Below, one piece after another: positions 1-7,950 of a stretch of 64,000 bases of DNA (position 1 is its first letter; the number at the start of each line of letters is the position of its first letter). The position numbers and the translations under genes are program-made. This stretch comes from Sediminibacterium goheungense. GTDB lineage: Bacteria; Bacteroidota; Bacteroidia; Chitinophagales; Chitinophagaceae. Below the pieces are notes generated by a model that saw only the letters and a program-made list of their open reading frames with translations, did not search any database and was not told the DNA's origin. Location of the stretch: the NCBI RefSeq assembly GCF_004361915.1, contig NZ_SNWP01000016.1, forward strand, positions 26,451-90,450. Reading direction: 5' to 3'.

Positions 1-1
1 G

Positions 2-244
2 GGTGGGGTAGAAGAAGCTACTGCGATGGTAATGGATCTGCGTGAGAACTACCATATATTCTGCTCGATTGTGGTATATCCTGTTATTCCGAAAGGACAT
101 ATCATTTATCGCTTAATTCCTACCGCAGCGCACACCGATCAGGATATTGAAGAAACACTGAAGGCATTCAGTGAAACCAAGGCAAAACTGGACGCAGGTG
201 CCTATAAGGCGGAAGCTATTCCTGATATGGCGGAAACGAAGTAA
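2..244 (+). CDS. C-terminal part of an alpha-oxoamine synthase-type PLP enzyme (5' end outside window)
   Basis: Only the last 80 codons lie in the window; the frame is open from base 2 to a TAA at 242-244. The segment reads like the C-terminal small domain of the fold-type I PLP group that holds glycine C-acetyltransferase, 8-amino-7-oxononanoate synthase and bacterial serine palmitoyltransferase. The pointers are VVYPVIPKG, RLIPTAAHT and the amphipathic DIEETLKAFSE helix that closes this fold. The PLP lysine and the substrate residues are outside the window, so the substrate cannot be told; a sphingolipid-type palmitoyltransferase is common in this phylum. A strong hairpin follows at 303-336. 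Confidence 0.7.
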   Translation, partial: GGVEEATAMVMDLRENYHIFCSIVVYPVIPKGHIIYRLIPTAAHTDQDIEETLKAFSETKAKLDAGAYKAEAIPDMAETK

Positions 245-257
245 AACAGCGGAATAC

Positions 258-278
258 GAAACAGAGGAATAAGGAATG
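258..278. repeat. Short GGAATAAG/ACAGAGGAA word-repeat
   Basis: Just behind the first gene lies a run of the words GAAACAGAGGAATAAGGAATG. The same words occur in longer arrays at 17901-17979 (GGAATAAG) and 25427-25503 (ACAGAGGAAC). It is a minimal member of the dispersed intergenic repeat families seen all over the window. Confidence 0.5.
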
Positions 279-302
279 AAGAAAGTGTAGAAGAATTCAT
301 AA

Positions 303-336
303 AAAAAGCCGCACATGAATAATGGTGCGGCTTTTT
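303..336. terminator. Bidirectional hairpin terminator
   Basis: A perfect 12-bp stem, AAAAAGCCGCAC (303-314) with GTGCGGCTTTTT (325-336), has a 10-nt loop and a T-run on both strands. It lies between two convergent genes and can end transcription of both. Confidence 0.9.
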
Positions 337-365
337 ATTTTATGAAAAGGCGTAAGGGTAAAGCC

Positions 366-1214
366 CTACAATTTCTTGATCAGTTCGGTTCCCAATTTTA
401 CGTATTCTTCATTGGGTGAAGGTGCGGCTTTGGCCAGTTCAATACATTTTTCTGCGCTGGCTTTGGCACTTACTTTATCACCCAGATCGCGCTGAATCTT
501 GGCTTTGAGCAGGAAAATCCAGTAACCGTTCGGGTTGGCTTCCGTTGCTTTGGTTGCTGCACTCAGGGCCTTATTCAAGTCCTTATCCATTTCATAATAG
601 AAATTGGCAGCAGGAAAATAAGCGTTTGGATTTACTTTTTCTGCACTGAGGGCTTTCTCAACCTGTGCACGCAAACGATCCTTGATATTGGTGCTGATGG
701 GTATTCTTACGGCGGTAGTTCCCCATACAATATTCAGATCGCAGGTTTCAGGAGCAATATTGGAGAATTGCATGGTAAAAGTTTCGGTATTACCGGCTGC
801 TTTATCAGCTTTTACTTTAAAGCGAACCACATCTTCCGCTTCTTTATATCCATCTGTACCCCAGTTGCCAAGGCCTTTATTCAGAATCACATCCCAGTTG
901 TCTTTACCCGGAATGGTATACAGTACATATGAACCGGTATCCAGTTTTTTACCACCGATGGTTACATTGTCTGTAAATCGTAAACGGGTAGCTGCATTGG
1001 CACCTGTGCGCCATAATTTGTTTAAAGGGGCCAGATCGCTGCCTTCTTTCAGCAGGCTTCTGCCATTGATATTCGGACGCGAATAAGTGAGCTCTATAGA
1101 ACCCATACCAAATGCCTGAGTAATACGCTGCGTGGTACTGGGCTGAGGCATACTTATTTGCGCAAATGCATGGATGCTGCAAAATGTGGCAGCAAGCAAT
1201 AAAAGTTTTTTCAT
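366..1214 (-). CDS. Secreted DUF2911 domain protein with helical repeat tail
   Basis: The protein has 282 residues from the chosen start. An N-terminal signal peptide (MKKLLLLAATFCSIHAFA) predicts export. Residues about 20-175 match my memory of DUF2911, a Bacteroidota family of unknown function: a YSRPNINGR-like segment, WRTGANAATRL, and a beta-rich part with TGSYVLYTIPG. The last 100 residues are helical and TPR-like (NGYWIFLLKAKIQRDLGDK). I prefer the ATG at 1214 over the in-frame ATG at 1223 because a -7 element TAGGTTTG lies at 1237-1244, which leaves the shorter leader too little room. Role unknown; a periplasmic location is inferred. Confidence 0.85.
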   Translation of the reverse strand: MKKLLLLAATFCSIHAFAQISMPQPSTTQRITQAFGMGSIELTYSRPNINGRSLLKEGSDLAPLNKLWRTGANAATRLRFTDNVTIGGKKLDTGSYVLYTIPGKDNWDVILNKGLGNWGTDGYKEAEDVVRFKVKADKAAGNTETFTMQFSNIAPETCDLNIVWGTTAVRIPISTNIKDRLRAQVEKALSAEKVNPNAYFPAANFYYEMDKDLNKALSAATKATEANPNGYWIFLLKAKIQRDLGDKVSAKASAEKCIELAKAAPSPNEEYVKLGTELIKKL

Positions 1215-1236
1215 ACTAATCATCGTTTTAGAATTG

Positions 1237-1244
1237 CAAACCTA
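1237..1244 (-). promoter_or_regulatory. Bacteroidota-type -7 element
   Basis: On the minus strand this reads TAGGTTTG, a full match to the TAnnTTTG -7 consensus of the phylum, 22 bp upstream of the DUF2911 start. No well-spaced -33 TTTG is visible. Confidence 0.5.
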
Positions 1245-1288
1245 ATTTTTTTATATAACAAAAACGATATAATACAGGAATGGCAGAA

Positions 1289-2602
1289 TCAAAATGATAA
1301 AACAACTTTATGGTCTGTTGCAGATAAAGTTTCCGTTTTCTCCCAGGAAGGCCCGGTTTTTAGAAGTTTTGTAAATCTTTTCTTGAACAGTCGGCTATGT
1401 TTTTTTGTAAAGCTAACTTTAGTTATGTAACCGTTACTGTTGAACGAAAGTATGCATTCAATATTACCCTTGAGTTCCGAACTGTCCCATTGTTGTCTTT
1501 GCCATTGCTGCCTGATCAAAAGTATGAATGCGTCAATGCCACCCGGCGGACGAATGCTGGTAGTATCCTTCACCGCATTTTCTTTACTTACCGAACCTGT
1601 AAAAGAAGTCTTTCTTTCTCTTCCGTATCCAACTACCACCACTTCATTCAATGTCTCAGATCCTTGCCTCAATGCCACAAAATTATTGGCAGCAGCTGAC
1701 AGGTTGAGGGTTACAGGTTGGTGACCCAGTGCGCTTACAGTAGCATTCATCACACTATCCTTGCTATTGATCTGGAATGATCCGTCTGAATAGGTTGTAA
1801 TGGCTTTTTGTACACCTGCAGTCGTAAATTGAACAGTAGCATAGGATAAAGGCTTTTGCATAAAGCCTACTACCTTACCTTTCAAAACATAAGATGGTGA
1901 AGCAGGGAGTACTTGTACCCCGGCAACTTTACCGCTCAATGCCTGACTTATTACTGTTCTATTACTTAAGGTAGCAGCGCTGCTTCGCATTAATTGGTCT
2001 TGCATCATGCTATCGGTTAATGCCTTTTTTTGTATATTCTCAGATATGGTTGCTGCTTCCTGCAGTTTATGGGTATAAACATCTTTCAGCACGGTAGTTG
2101 GCTGTTCCTTTTCCTTAACAGAAGGAGGAGCCGTCTGCGCAATGAGTGTATTTTTTCCGGCAGCTTCTGATAAACTTCTTTGTGTGTCTTTATCGGAAAC
2201 CTGTGGTGATGGCGTAAATACATCCTGCATACTGTCTTTGTTGGAAACAGTTGCACTGGCAAGCTTCGGGGAAGGAACTGGCTGGTTGAATTTCCATACT
2301 ATCGTGCCTACACCTGCCAATAGTATACAGATGGCTGCCATTTGCAACCATGGGGCACCTGGTTTTCGCAAAGGAACCATTTTGCCGCTTTCTTTTTCAC
2401 CTGCAACCAACTGACGTATATCCATCAGGTGCTGCCGGCCCTGATCCAAATCAGCATCCTGGTATCCTTCCAGGGCATCTGCAAGAAAGGGGTCGCTTAA
2501 CGCAGCTCTCTCCAGTCCATGCATTTCTGCAGGAGAAAGCTCACTCCTCAGGTATTTTTCAATCACTGAAAAATCGTAACGATATGTATGATCCTTAGGC
2601 AT
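1289..2602 (-). CDS. Anti-sigma factor-like membrane protein with TonB-type C-terminal domain
   Basis: 437 residues. Residues 1-65 form a cytoplasmic helical segment (FSVIEKYLRSELSPAE) typical of anti-sigma proteins. One membrane helix lies at about 84-105. The outer part contains a SusC-like string ISQALSGKVAGVQV (218-231), a carboxypeptidase-regulatory-like beta domain (about 240-310), VVVVGYG (321-327) with TGSV (335-338), and a C-terminal domain (about 354-437) resembling TonB-CTD (AFILLIRQQW, GNIECILSFNSNGYI, LKTGPSW). The gene overlaps the upstream sigma-factor gene by 8 bp, so the two are co-translated. It probably holds the sigma factor at the membrane and responds to an envelope signal. 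The mixture of TonB-receptor fragments inside an anti-sigma factor is unusual. Confidence 0.75.
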   Translation of the reverse strand: MPKDHTYRYDFSVIEKYLRSELSPAEMHGLERAALSDPFLADALEGYQDADLDQGRQHLMDIRQLVAGEKESGKMVPLRKPGAPWLQMAAICILLAGVGTIVWKFNQPVPSPKLASATVSNKDSMQDVFTPSPQVSDKDTQRSLSEAAGKNTLIAQTAPPSVKEKEQPTTVLKDVYTHKLQEAATISENIQKKALTDSMMQDQLMRSSAATLSNRTVISQALSGKVAGVQVLPASPSYVLKGKVVGFMQKPLSYATVQFTTAGVQKAITTYSDGSFQINSKDSVMNATVSALGHQPVTLNLSAAANNFVALRQGSETLNEVVVVGYGRERKTSFTGSVSKENAVKDTTSIRPPGGIDAFILLIRQQWQRQQWDSSELKGNIECILSFNSNGYITKVSFTKKHSRLFKKRFTKLLKTGPSWEKTETLSATDHKVVLSF

Positions 2603-3179
2603 TTTTCTCCATACATTTTTTTAGATTTCTTCTGCCGTTTTGTATCAGGCTGCGAACCTTGTCCCATTCAAAACCCGTCAATGCTGTAATCTCTTTATAA
2701 CACTTCCCTTCCAGATAGAACAAGCGAATGGTATGCTGTTGTTCATCCTGCAGGGATTTTACACAGTTATCCAGTTTTTTAAATTGTTGCTCTTTTGCCA
2801 GTAAATCATCCAGATGCCCATCTTCCCCCGATTGCATAAATTCAGGTTGGAATGCTATGGTAATATTTTTTTTGTTTTTCCGAAGCCACATCAGGCAATG
2901 GTTTTTTGTAACCACATAGAGCCAGCTTTTGAAATGAGCTACTTCATGGCTCCGTAGTTTCTGTACCAGCTCCTGGTAAATATTCATTACAGCATCCTTG
3001 GCCTGATCCGCATCTCTTACATATTTAAGTGCTGTTCCATATACAAGGTCGCTGTAACGTAAAAAAAGAACGGCCAGGTGTTCCTGATTACCCGTTTGCT
3101 GATACGCAAGGATTAATTGCTCATCAGTAGCAGGTGAAATTTTTTCTATGTGCGCGGCCGGTAACATTCTGATCGACAA
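2595..3179 (-). CDS. ECF-type sigma-70 family RNA polymerase sigma factor
   Basis: 194 residues. Region 2 covers about 25-90 (LFLRYSDLVYGTALKYVRDADQAKDAV, shown here only in part as the DQAKDAV -10-binding helix, and FKSWLYVVTKNHCL). Region 4 covers about 135-190 (FYLEGKCYKEIT, WDKVRSLIQNGRRNLKK helix-turn-helix). The length is normal for the ECF group. Its 3' end overlaps the anti-sigma gene by 8 bp. It diverges from the VWA-protein gene across only 63 bp, and a 32-bp dyad lies between the two starts, so autoregulation and control of the VWA gene are plausible. An alternative start is the Met five codons in. Confidence 0.9.
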   Translation of the reverse strand: MSIRMLPAAHIEKISPATDEQLILAYQQTGNQEHLAVLFLRYSDLVYGTALKYVRDADQAKDAVMNIYQELVQKLRSHEVAHFKSWLYVVTKNHCLMWLRKNKKNITIAFQPEFMQSGEDGHLDDLLAKEQQFKKLDNCVKSLQDEQQHTIRLFYLEGKCYKEITALTGFEWDKVRSLIQNGRRNLKKCMEKNA

Positions 3180-3194
3180 GATAATTTTTTTTAA

Positions 3195-3226
3195 GATGCG
3201 TGTGTAATCAGAATTACATAAGCATC
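3195..3226. promoter_or_regulatory. Hyphenated dyad between divergent sigma and VWA genes
   Basis: The sequence is GATGC-3-TGTAAT-4-ATTACA-3-GCATC: eleven symmetric base pairs with equal 3-bp interruptions. It sits centrally in the 63-bp space between the two divergent starts. Such symmetry fits an operator for a dimeric protein; a hairpin in an RNA leader is the alternative. There is no T-run, so it is not a terminator. Confidence 0.5.
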
Positions 3227-3242
3227 CTATAAAAAAAATGTT

Positions 3243-5228
3243 ATGAAATACCTGATGATTGCTTTCCTGTTGCTGTCAGTGGCAGTGATGGGTTTTACAC
3301 CTGCTGAAATATTTATTCAGGGTATAGTGAAAGATGAAAAGGGAATGCCGGTAGTAGCTGCCAGTGTTATAGAAACCAATACAAAGAATGTCTCGGAAAC
3401 CAACGCCGAGGGAAAATTCAGGTTAAAAGTCAATAAAGAAAAAACCGAAATTACGGTAATGGCTATCGGATTTAAGGAACAGAAACTGAAAGTTACTCAA
3501 TCGCAAATTATTTTGGTGGTACTCAAGGCCGATTCGAAAGCATTAACAGAAGTAGTGGTTACAGCATATGCCAAACAAAGGAAAATGGATATGACCGGAT
3601 CTGTTGTTATACCCTCATCTGTTCATCAGTATAGCGCTTCAAATATTTCTCAGCAATTACAGGGTACAGTTGCTGGGGTAACGGTAGTAAAGGGGAACGG
3701 TAAGCCATTCAAAGATGAATGGCACGACCCAAAAAGAAGAATGCATGATCATGAAAAGAATTTTAACCGGGAAGGCTATGATGCCATAACCGAAAATACA
3801 TTTCAATCCGTTACAGAACAGCCTTTATCTACCTTCTCCATTGATGTGGATGCTGCATCTTACAGTAATCTCAGGCGATTTATTCAAAATAATCAGTTGC
3901 CACCTGCTGGAGCAGTACGAATCGAAGAAATGATCAACTACTTTTCTTATCAATATCCGCAACCCAAAGAAAACCAGCCCTTCAGTGTCAATACAGAAAT
4001 TACAGATTGCCCATGGAACAAAAAGCACCAGCTGATGCTGGTGGGTTTACAGGGTAAGCAGATTGATCTAACCGATTTGCCGGCATCTAATCTTGTTTTT
4101 CTGATAGATGTGAGTGGTAGTATGTATGCAGAAAACAAATTACCATTGGTTAAAGCTTCACTGAAACTATTGGCTGATCAGTTAAGACCTAAAGACAAAG
4201 TATCCATTGTTACCTATGCAGGTAGTGTTGGACTGGTATTGCCTGCCACGAGTGGGGAATATCGCACCAAAATAAAAGAAGTGATCGACAGGTTGGAAGC
4301 GGGGGGGGCTACAGCGGGGGGGGCGGGTATTCAGCTGGCCTATAAAGTAGCCAGGGAACAATACAAAGAGAAAGGAAATAACCGGGTGATACTTTGTACC
4401 GATGGCGATTTTAATGTAGGACAAACAAGTGATGCGGCTTTGGAAACCATGATTGAGCAGGAAAGAAGATCCGGCATTTTTTTAACGGTACTGGGTTATG
4501 GTATGGGTAATTACCAGGATGCTAAAATGCAAAAGCTGGCAGATAAGGGTAATGGCAACCATGCTTATATTGATGGTATTGCTGAAGCCAAAAAAGTATT
4601 GATCAGTGAATTTGGAGGAACACTCTATACCATAGCAAAAGATGTAAAACTACAGATAGAGTTTAATCCAAGGCATGTCAAAGGCTACCGGCTTATTGGT
4701 TATGAAAACCGTATGCTGGCTAAAGAAGATTTTAATAATGACCAGAAGGATGCGGGTGATATGGGAAGCGGACATACCGTAACAGCGATCTATGAGTTGG
4801 TACCTCCGGATGCTGAAATTCCTGCACATGTATCTGTAGATCCTCTTAAATACCAGCACAAAGATTCACAAAAACAGCCTGAAAAAAATTACGCAAATAC
4901 TGATGAACGCGTTACCATAAAGCTCAGGTACAAGGAGCCCGATGGCGAACAAAGTAAATTAATAACAGAAGTGGTAAAAAATGCACCTGTAAAATTCGCT
5001 CAGGCTTCCAACAATCTTCGGTTTGCAGCTGCGGTGGCTTCTTTCGGATTAACCCTGCGCGGATCTGCCTATAAGGGTAGTGCAGACTTTGATCAAACGC
5101 TGGCCCTGGCAAAATCTGCTTTGGGTACAGATAAAGAAGGTTATAGAAGGGAGTTTATTCAGTTGGTCGAAAAAGCACAGCAAATAGCGTTGCAAAAAAC
5201 ACAGACAAATAATGGTGTTTTCGAATAA
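3243..5228 (+). CDS. Secreted von Willebrand factor A protein (YfbK-like) with receptor-plug-like N-terminus
   Basis: 661 residues. The signal peptide is about 1-18. A carboxypeptidase-regulatory-like domain covers about 25-95. Next come SusC-type signatures VVVTAYA (104-110), MTGSV (117-121) and ISQQLQGTVAGVTV (135-148). A YfbK-type N-terminal segment (STFSIDVDAASYSNLRRF) covers about 197-275. The VWA domain covers about 280-450, with the MIDAS motif DVSGS at 289-293, so metal binding is likely. The C-terminal third matches DUF3520. Bases 4301-4323 hold two G8 runs inside the conserved LEAGGATAGGAGI segment; the frame is intact here but slippage would break it. It faces the sigma/anti-sigma pair and is probably its target. 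Likely outer-membrane or periplasmic; the function of the family is not known. Confidence 0.85.
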   Translation: MKYLMIAFLLLSVAVMGFTPAEIFIQGIVKDEKGMPVVAASVIETNTKNVSETNAEGKFRLKVNKEKTEITVMAIGFKEQKLKVTQSQIILVVLKADSKALTEVVVTAYAKQRKMDMTGSVVIPSSVHQYSASNISQQLQGTVAGVTVVKGNGKPFKDEWHDPKRRMHDHEKNFNREGYDAITENTFQSVTEQPLSTFSIDVDAASYSNLRRFIQNNQLPPAGAVRIEEMINYFSYQYPQPKENQPFSVNTEITDCPWNKKHQLMLVGLQGKQIDLTDLPASNLVFLIDVSGSMYAENKLPLVKASLKLLADQLRPKDKVSIVTYAGSVGLVLPATSGEYRTKIKEVIDRLEAGGATAGGAGIQLAYKVAREQYKEKGNNRVILCTDGDFNVGQTSDAALETMIEQERRSGIFLTVLGYGMGNYQDAKMQKLADKGNGNHAYIDGIAEAKKVLISEFGGTLYTIAKDVKLQIEFNPRHVKGYRLIGYENRMLAKEDFNNDQKDAGDMGSGHTVTAIYELVPPDAEIPAHVSVDPLKYQHKDSQKQPEKNYANTDERVTIKLRYKEPDGEQSKLITEVVKNAPVKFAQASNNLRFAAAVASFGLTLRGSAYKGSADFDQTLALAKSALGTDKEGYRREFIQLVEKAQQIALQKTQTNNGVFE

Positions 5229-5240
5229 GTAAAATGAGGG

Positions 5241-5276
5241 AGTCTGGTCTGGTAAAACAGGTCAGACTTATTTTTT
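5241..5276 (+). terminator. Hairpin terminator behind the VWA gene
   Basis: AGTCTGGTCTG (5241-5251) pairs with CAGGTCAGACT (5258-5268), with two G-U pairs and a 6-nt loop, followed by TTATTTTTT. It ends the VWA transcript; its 3' arm touches the xerD stop codon at 5268-5270. Confidence 0.75.
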
Positions 5277-6170
5277 AAATGCAGGATGAAATTGTTGTAA
5301 AGTGTTCCGCAGAAAATCACGATCCAGGTGGGTGTAGATCTCTGTCGTGGTAATACTTTCATGCCCCAGCATTTCCTGAACAGCACGTAAATCAGCACCG
5401 CCTTCTACCAGATGCGTAGCAAAAGAATGGCGGAAAGTATGCGGAGAAATATTTTTAGCAATACCAGCTTTTTTGGCGAGGTCCCGGATGATATAAAAAA
5501 TCATCACCCTTGACAATCCTTTACCCCTGGCATTCAGAAAAAGAATATCCTCAAAGCCATTTACCATCGGCTGGTGAACCCTGATATTGTCTTTGTATAA
5601 CTTAATAAACTTCACAGCATCAGAGCCAATGGGTACCAGTCTTTCTTTGTCACCCTTACCAATCACCCGTATAAAACCAACATCGAGGTAAAGGCAGGAA
5701 ATTTTTAAACCAATCACTTCACTAACCCTCAGTCCACAGCTGTACATGGTTTCAAGAATGGCTTTGTTGCGGCCACCTTCGGGTTTACTCTGGTCGATCT
5801 GACCAATGATGTTTTCAATTTCTTCGAAACTCAATACATCTGGTAAAGCTCTTTTTGTTTTTGGGGTCTCCAGTAAAGCAGTCGGATCTACGGTAACCAT
5901 CTGCTCTGTCAGAAGGTATTTATAAAAACTCCTGATACCCGAAATAATCCTGGCCTGCGAAGTAGCAGTCATGCCCAGTTCCCCAATCCATTTTACAAAA
6001 CCCTGCAGGTCTTTTAAAGTGATGTCAGCTGGTGGGCGCGAGCCTTCCTCTTTTCCGAGAAACTGTGTAAGTTTATCAACATCCCGCAAATAAGCTTCTA
6101 CCGACAAATCACTTAATGATTTCTCAAGACGAAGAAAAGCTTTGAATCCTTTTTTATAAGCGTCCCACAT
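5268..6170 (-). CDS. xerD: Tyrosine recombinase XerD (chromosome dimer resolution type)
   Basis: 300 residues, normal for XerC/XerD. The N-terminal SAM-like DNA-binding domain (about 5-90) is followed by the catalytic domain (about 108-295). The full active set is visible: R148 in SCGLRVSEV, K172 in GKGDKERLVP, H244 and R247 in HTFRHSFATHL, H270 in LGHES, and nucleophile Y279 in EIYTH. It should act with a partner at dif to resolve chromosome dimers. No mobile-element partner genes, att sites or excisionase lie nearby, so I read it as the housekeeping enzyme rather than an integrase. XerC versus XerD cannot be fully told from sequence alone. Confidence 0.9.
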   Translation of the reverse strand: MWDAYKKGFKAFLRLEKSLSDLSVEAYLRDVDKLTQFLGKEEGSRPPADITLKDLQGFVKWIGELGMTATSQARIISGIRSFYKYLLTEQMVTVDPTALLETPKTKRALPDVLSFEEIENIIGQIDQSKPEGGRNKAILETMYSCGLRVSEVIGLKISCLYLDVGFIRVIGKGDKERLVPIGSDAVKFIKLYKDNIRVHQPMVNGFEDILFLNARGKGLSRVMIFYIIRDLAKKAGIAKNISPHTFRHSFATHLVEGGADLRAVQEMLGHESITTTEIYTHLDRDFLRNTLQQFHPAFKK

Positions 6171-6563
6171 GAGAATCTTAGCATTTAAAAATTTGGAAAT
6201 TTGAAAATGTGGAACTAATGAACATATAGCTGGCTTTCGTTACGTAAAAATAGAGATTAGTAGGGGCATTACACATAAAGCATGCATAAATCACTATGGC
6301 CCGTTAAAACCTACCTATCCATGTAAAGTATTTCTTTTAATCTGTATAGCACATAAAATAATCCGGAAGCACCGGGATTTACTATAAAGTAGCAGATAGC
6401 CTGAAAATGAACTTTCATCAAGGCCCGCAGCACATAGTTCATAGCTTATATTCCCTGACAATAATCGGGATAAATAAAGAAACCTGGCAGTTTGCATAAA
6501 ATGATTTGGCATAACGCAGTTGCTCACCGATATTGCAAACAGAAATCATCATTATCGTTGTAC
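6171..6563. other. 393-bp gap with one word-repeat, no convincing gene
   Basis: Between xerD and the cysteine-cluster gene (divergent) there is AT-rich DNA. Its only clear features are an AAATTTG word-repeat at 6184-6213, next to the xerD start, and a short imperfect hairpin AATCCGG/CCGGGATT near 6358-6378. Short open frames here look non-coding. Confidence 0.5.
6184..6213. repeat. AAATTTGGAAATTTGAAAA word-repeat
   Basis: A run of the words ATTTGGAAATTTGAAAATG lies 13 bp upstream of the xerD start. A near copy lies at 10945-10977, directly upstream of the Dph6-like gene, in the same orientation relative to its gene. Confidence 0.55.
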
Positions 6564-7064
6564 ATGGAGCCAGTAAACCTTCGTTCGTTCAAACAGAAAG
6601 TAAGACATCATCAGAAAGCATTTAAAAAATTCTTAGGCAAGATTGAAAAAAATCCCCCAAGGCATTTAGATAAAATAGCAGAAACCATTGATGCAGAAGT
6701 GTGGAAGGAAGTCGATTGTCTATCCTGTGCAAACTGCTGTAAAACCATGAGCCCTACGTTTACCAATAGTGATATTAAACGCATAGCGACACATTTCAGT
6801 ATGACACCGAAGGAGTTTAAGGAAAAATGGCTCTATTTCGATGAAGAGGATGGAGATTGGATGAATACCAAACAACCCTGTCAGTTTTTGAATCTTACCA
6901 CGAATATGTGTGCGATCTATGAAGTGCGCCCTGCAGACTGTGCTGGTTTCCCGCACTTGAAGAAGAAAAAAATGACTGATTATATTCACGTTCACCAGCA
7001 AAACGTATCCTATTGCCCTGCCACTTTTAAGATGGTAGAAAAGATGATGCAACAGCTATCCTGA
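6564..7064 (+). CDS. YkgJ-type cysteine cluster protein
   Basis: 166 residues from the ATG at 6564; upstream in-frame codons lack family similarity, so I take MEPVNLRSF as the start. The Cys pattern is that of the CxxCxxCC (YkgJ, UPF0153) family: CLSCANCC in the middle, then PCQF, MCAIYEVRPADCAGFP and a last Cys in SYCPATF. These Cys are thought to bind a metal, zinc or an Fe-S cluster, and the biochemical role is not settled. It is a soluble cytoplasmic protein, apparently monocistronic, convergent with the dioxygenase gene 4 bp away. Confidence 0.85.
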   Translation: MEPVNLRSFKQKVRHHQKAFKKFLGKIEKNPPRHLDKIAETIDAEVWKEVDCLSCANCCKTMSPTFTNSDIKRIATHFSMTPKEFKEKWLYFDEEDGDWMNTKQPCQFLNLTTNMCAIYEVRPADCAGFPHLKKKKMTDYIHVHQQNVSYCPATFKMVEKMMQQLS

Positions 7065-7068
7065 GCTC

Positions 7069-7887
7069 TTAGCCTATCATAACAGAAGTCATGGAAATCG
7101 AACCAAAGATGGTTTTATCATTAAAAAACTGAAGCTGGTCATTTTCTTCTTGTAATCCCAGTAAATAAAGTAGGGGAAGAAAATGTTCCGGTGTGGGTAC
7201 AGACTGTTGAACTGCTGCGCCCAATTGCTGGTAAGCTGTAAGTTGGTGGTGATTACCCTCTACGATCAGATGCTTAAAGTGTTCATTGGCTTCAATGGCC
7301 CAATCGTAACCTTGTTCAGGACTTCGCCAGTTCATAACGCCCAGGTTATGTACCATATTACCGCTGCCAACAATCAATACACCTTTGTTCCGTAAAACAG
7401 ATAATTCTTTTGCTAACGCATAATGCCATTCAGGTTTTTGTAACTGGTTCATGCTGAGTTGCACCACAGGTGCCGAAGCATCGGGGTACATATGATGTAA
7501 AATGCTCCAGCAGCCATGATCCAGACCCCATTGCCGGTCGGGCTGAACCTTTTCAGACTGTATGGCTTCAATGGTGCTTTGGGCAAGTGAGGGGCTTCCC
7601 GGTGCAGGATATTCAACATCAAACAAAGCTTTTGGGAAGCCATAAAAATCATGAATTGTCCTTGGTTTTTCCATCGCTGTTACATAAGTGCCTCGAGTTT
7701 CCCAGTGCGCAGAAATGCATAAAATGGCGGATGGAGTTGGGATCTTTTCCGTTATGTTTTTCCAGCCTCTGGCAAATTCATTGTATTCGATGGCATTCAT
7801 AGGACTGCCGTGACCAACAAATAAAGCCGGCATTCTTACGGTTTGTTTAGTACGGGAAATCAGTGAAGAAAAGGCAGAAGTATTCAA
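7069..7887 (-). CDS. DODA-type extradiol ring-cleavage dioxygenase (YgiD-like)
   Basis: 272 residues, the normal size for class III extradiol (LigB-fold) enzymes related to 4,5-DOPA dioxygenase and E. coli YgiD. Signatures are PALFVGHGSPMNAIE at the N-terminus with the first metal His, ILCISAHWETRG with the second, DHGCWSILHHMYPDA, and GSGNMVHNLG. The family binds Fe or Zn and opens catechol rings; the true substrate here is unknown. A second possible start is the Met at residue 19 (MPALFVGHG), which would remove a tail not typical of the family. It stands alone, convergent with the YkgJ-type gene. Confidence 0.85.
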   Translation of the reverse strand: MNTSAFSSLISRTKQTVRMPALFVGHGSPMNAIEYNEFARGWKNITEKIPTPSAILCISAHWETRGTYVTAMEKPRTIHDFYGFPKALFDVEYPAPGSPSLAQSTIEAIQSEKVQPDRQWGLDHGCWSILHHMYPDASAPVVQLSMNQLQKPEWHYALAKELSVLRNKGVLIVGSGNMVHNLGVMNWRSPEQGYDWAIEANEHFKHLIVEGNHHQLTAYQQLGAAVQQSVPTPEHFLPLLYLLGLQEENDQLQFFNDKTIFGSISMTSVMIG

Positions 7888-7950
7888 TATTTAATGTTTA
7901 GACATTAAAGTTATAAAAATATAGTTGTATCGAGAAGTTAAAAGATGCGA

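Noticed and set aside
2142..2414. Plus-strand frames inside the anti-sigma gene
   Set aside because: Low-complexity shadow of the true gene; no start context or family similarity.
5268..6170. Tyrosine recombinase as the integrase of a mobile element
   Set aside because: It is a standard Xer-length protein with no att sites, excisionase, phage or ICE genes nearby.
6315..6527. Minus-strand 70-codon frame in the xerD gap
   Set aside because: No recognisable composition, start context or similarity; kept as non-coding gap.
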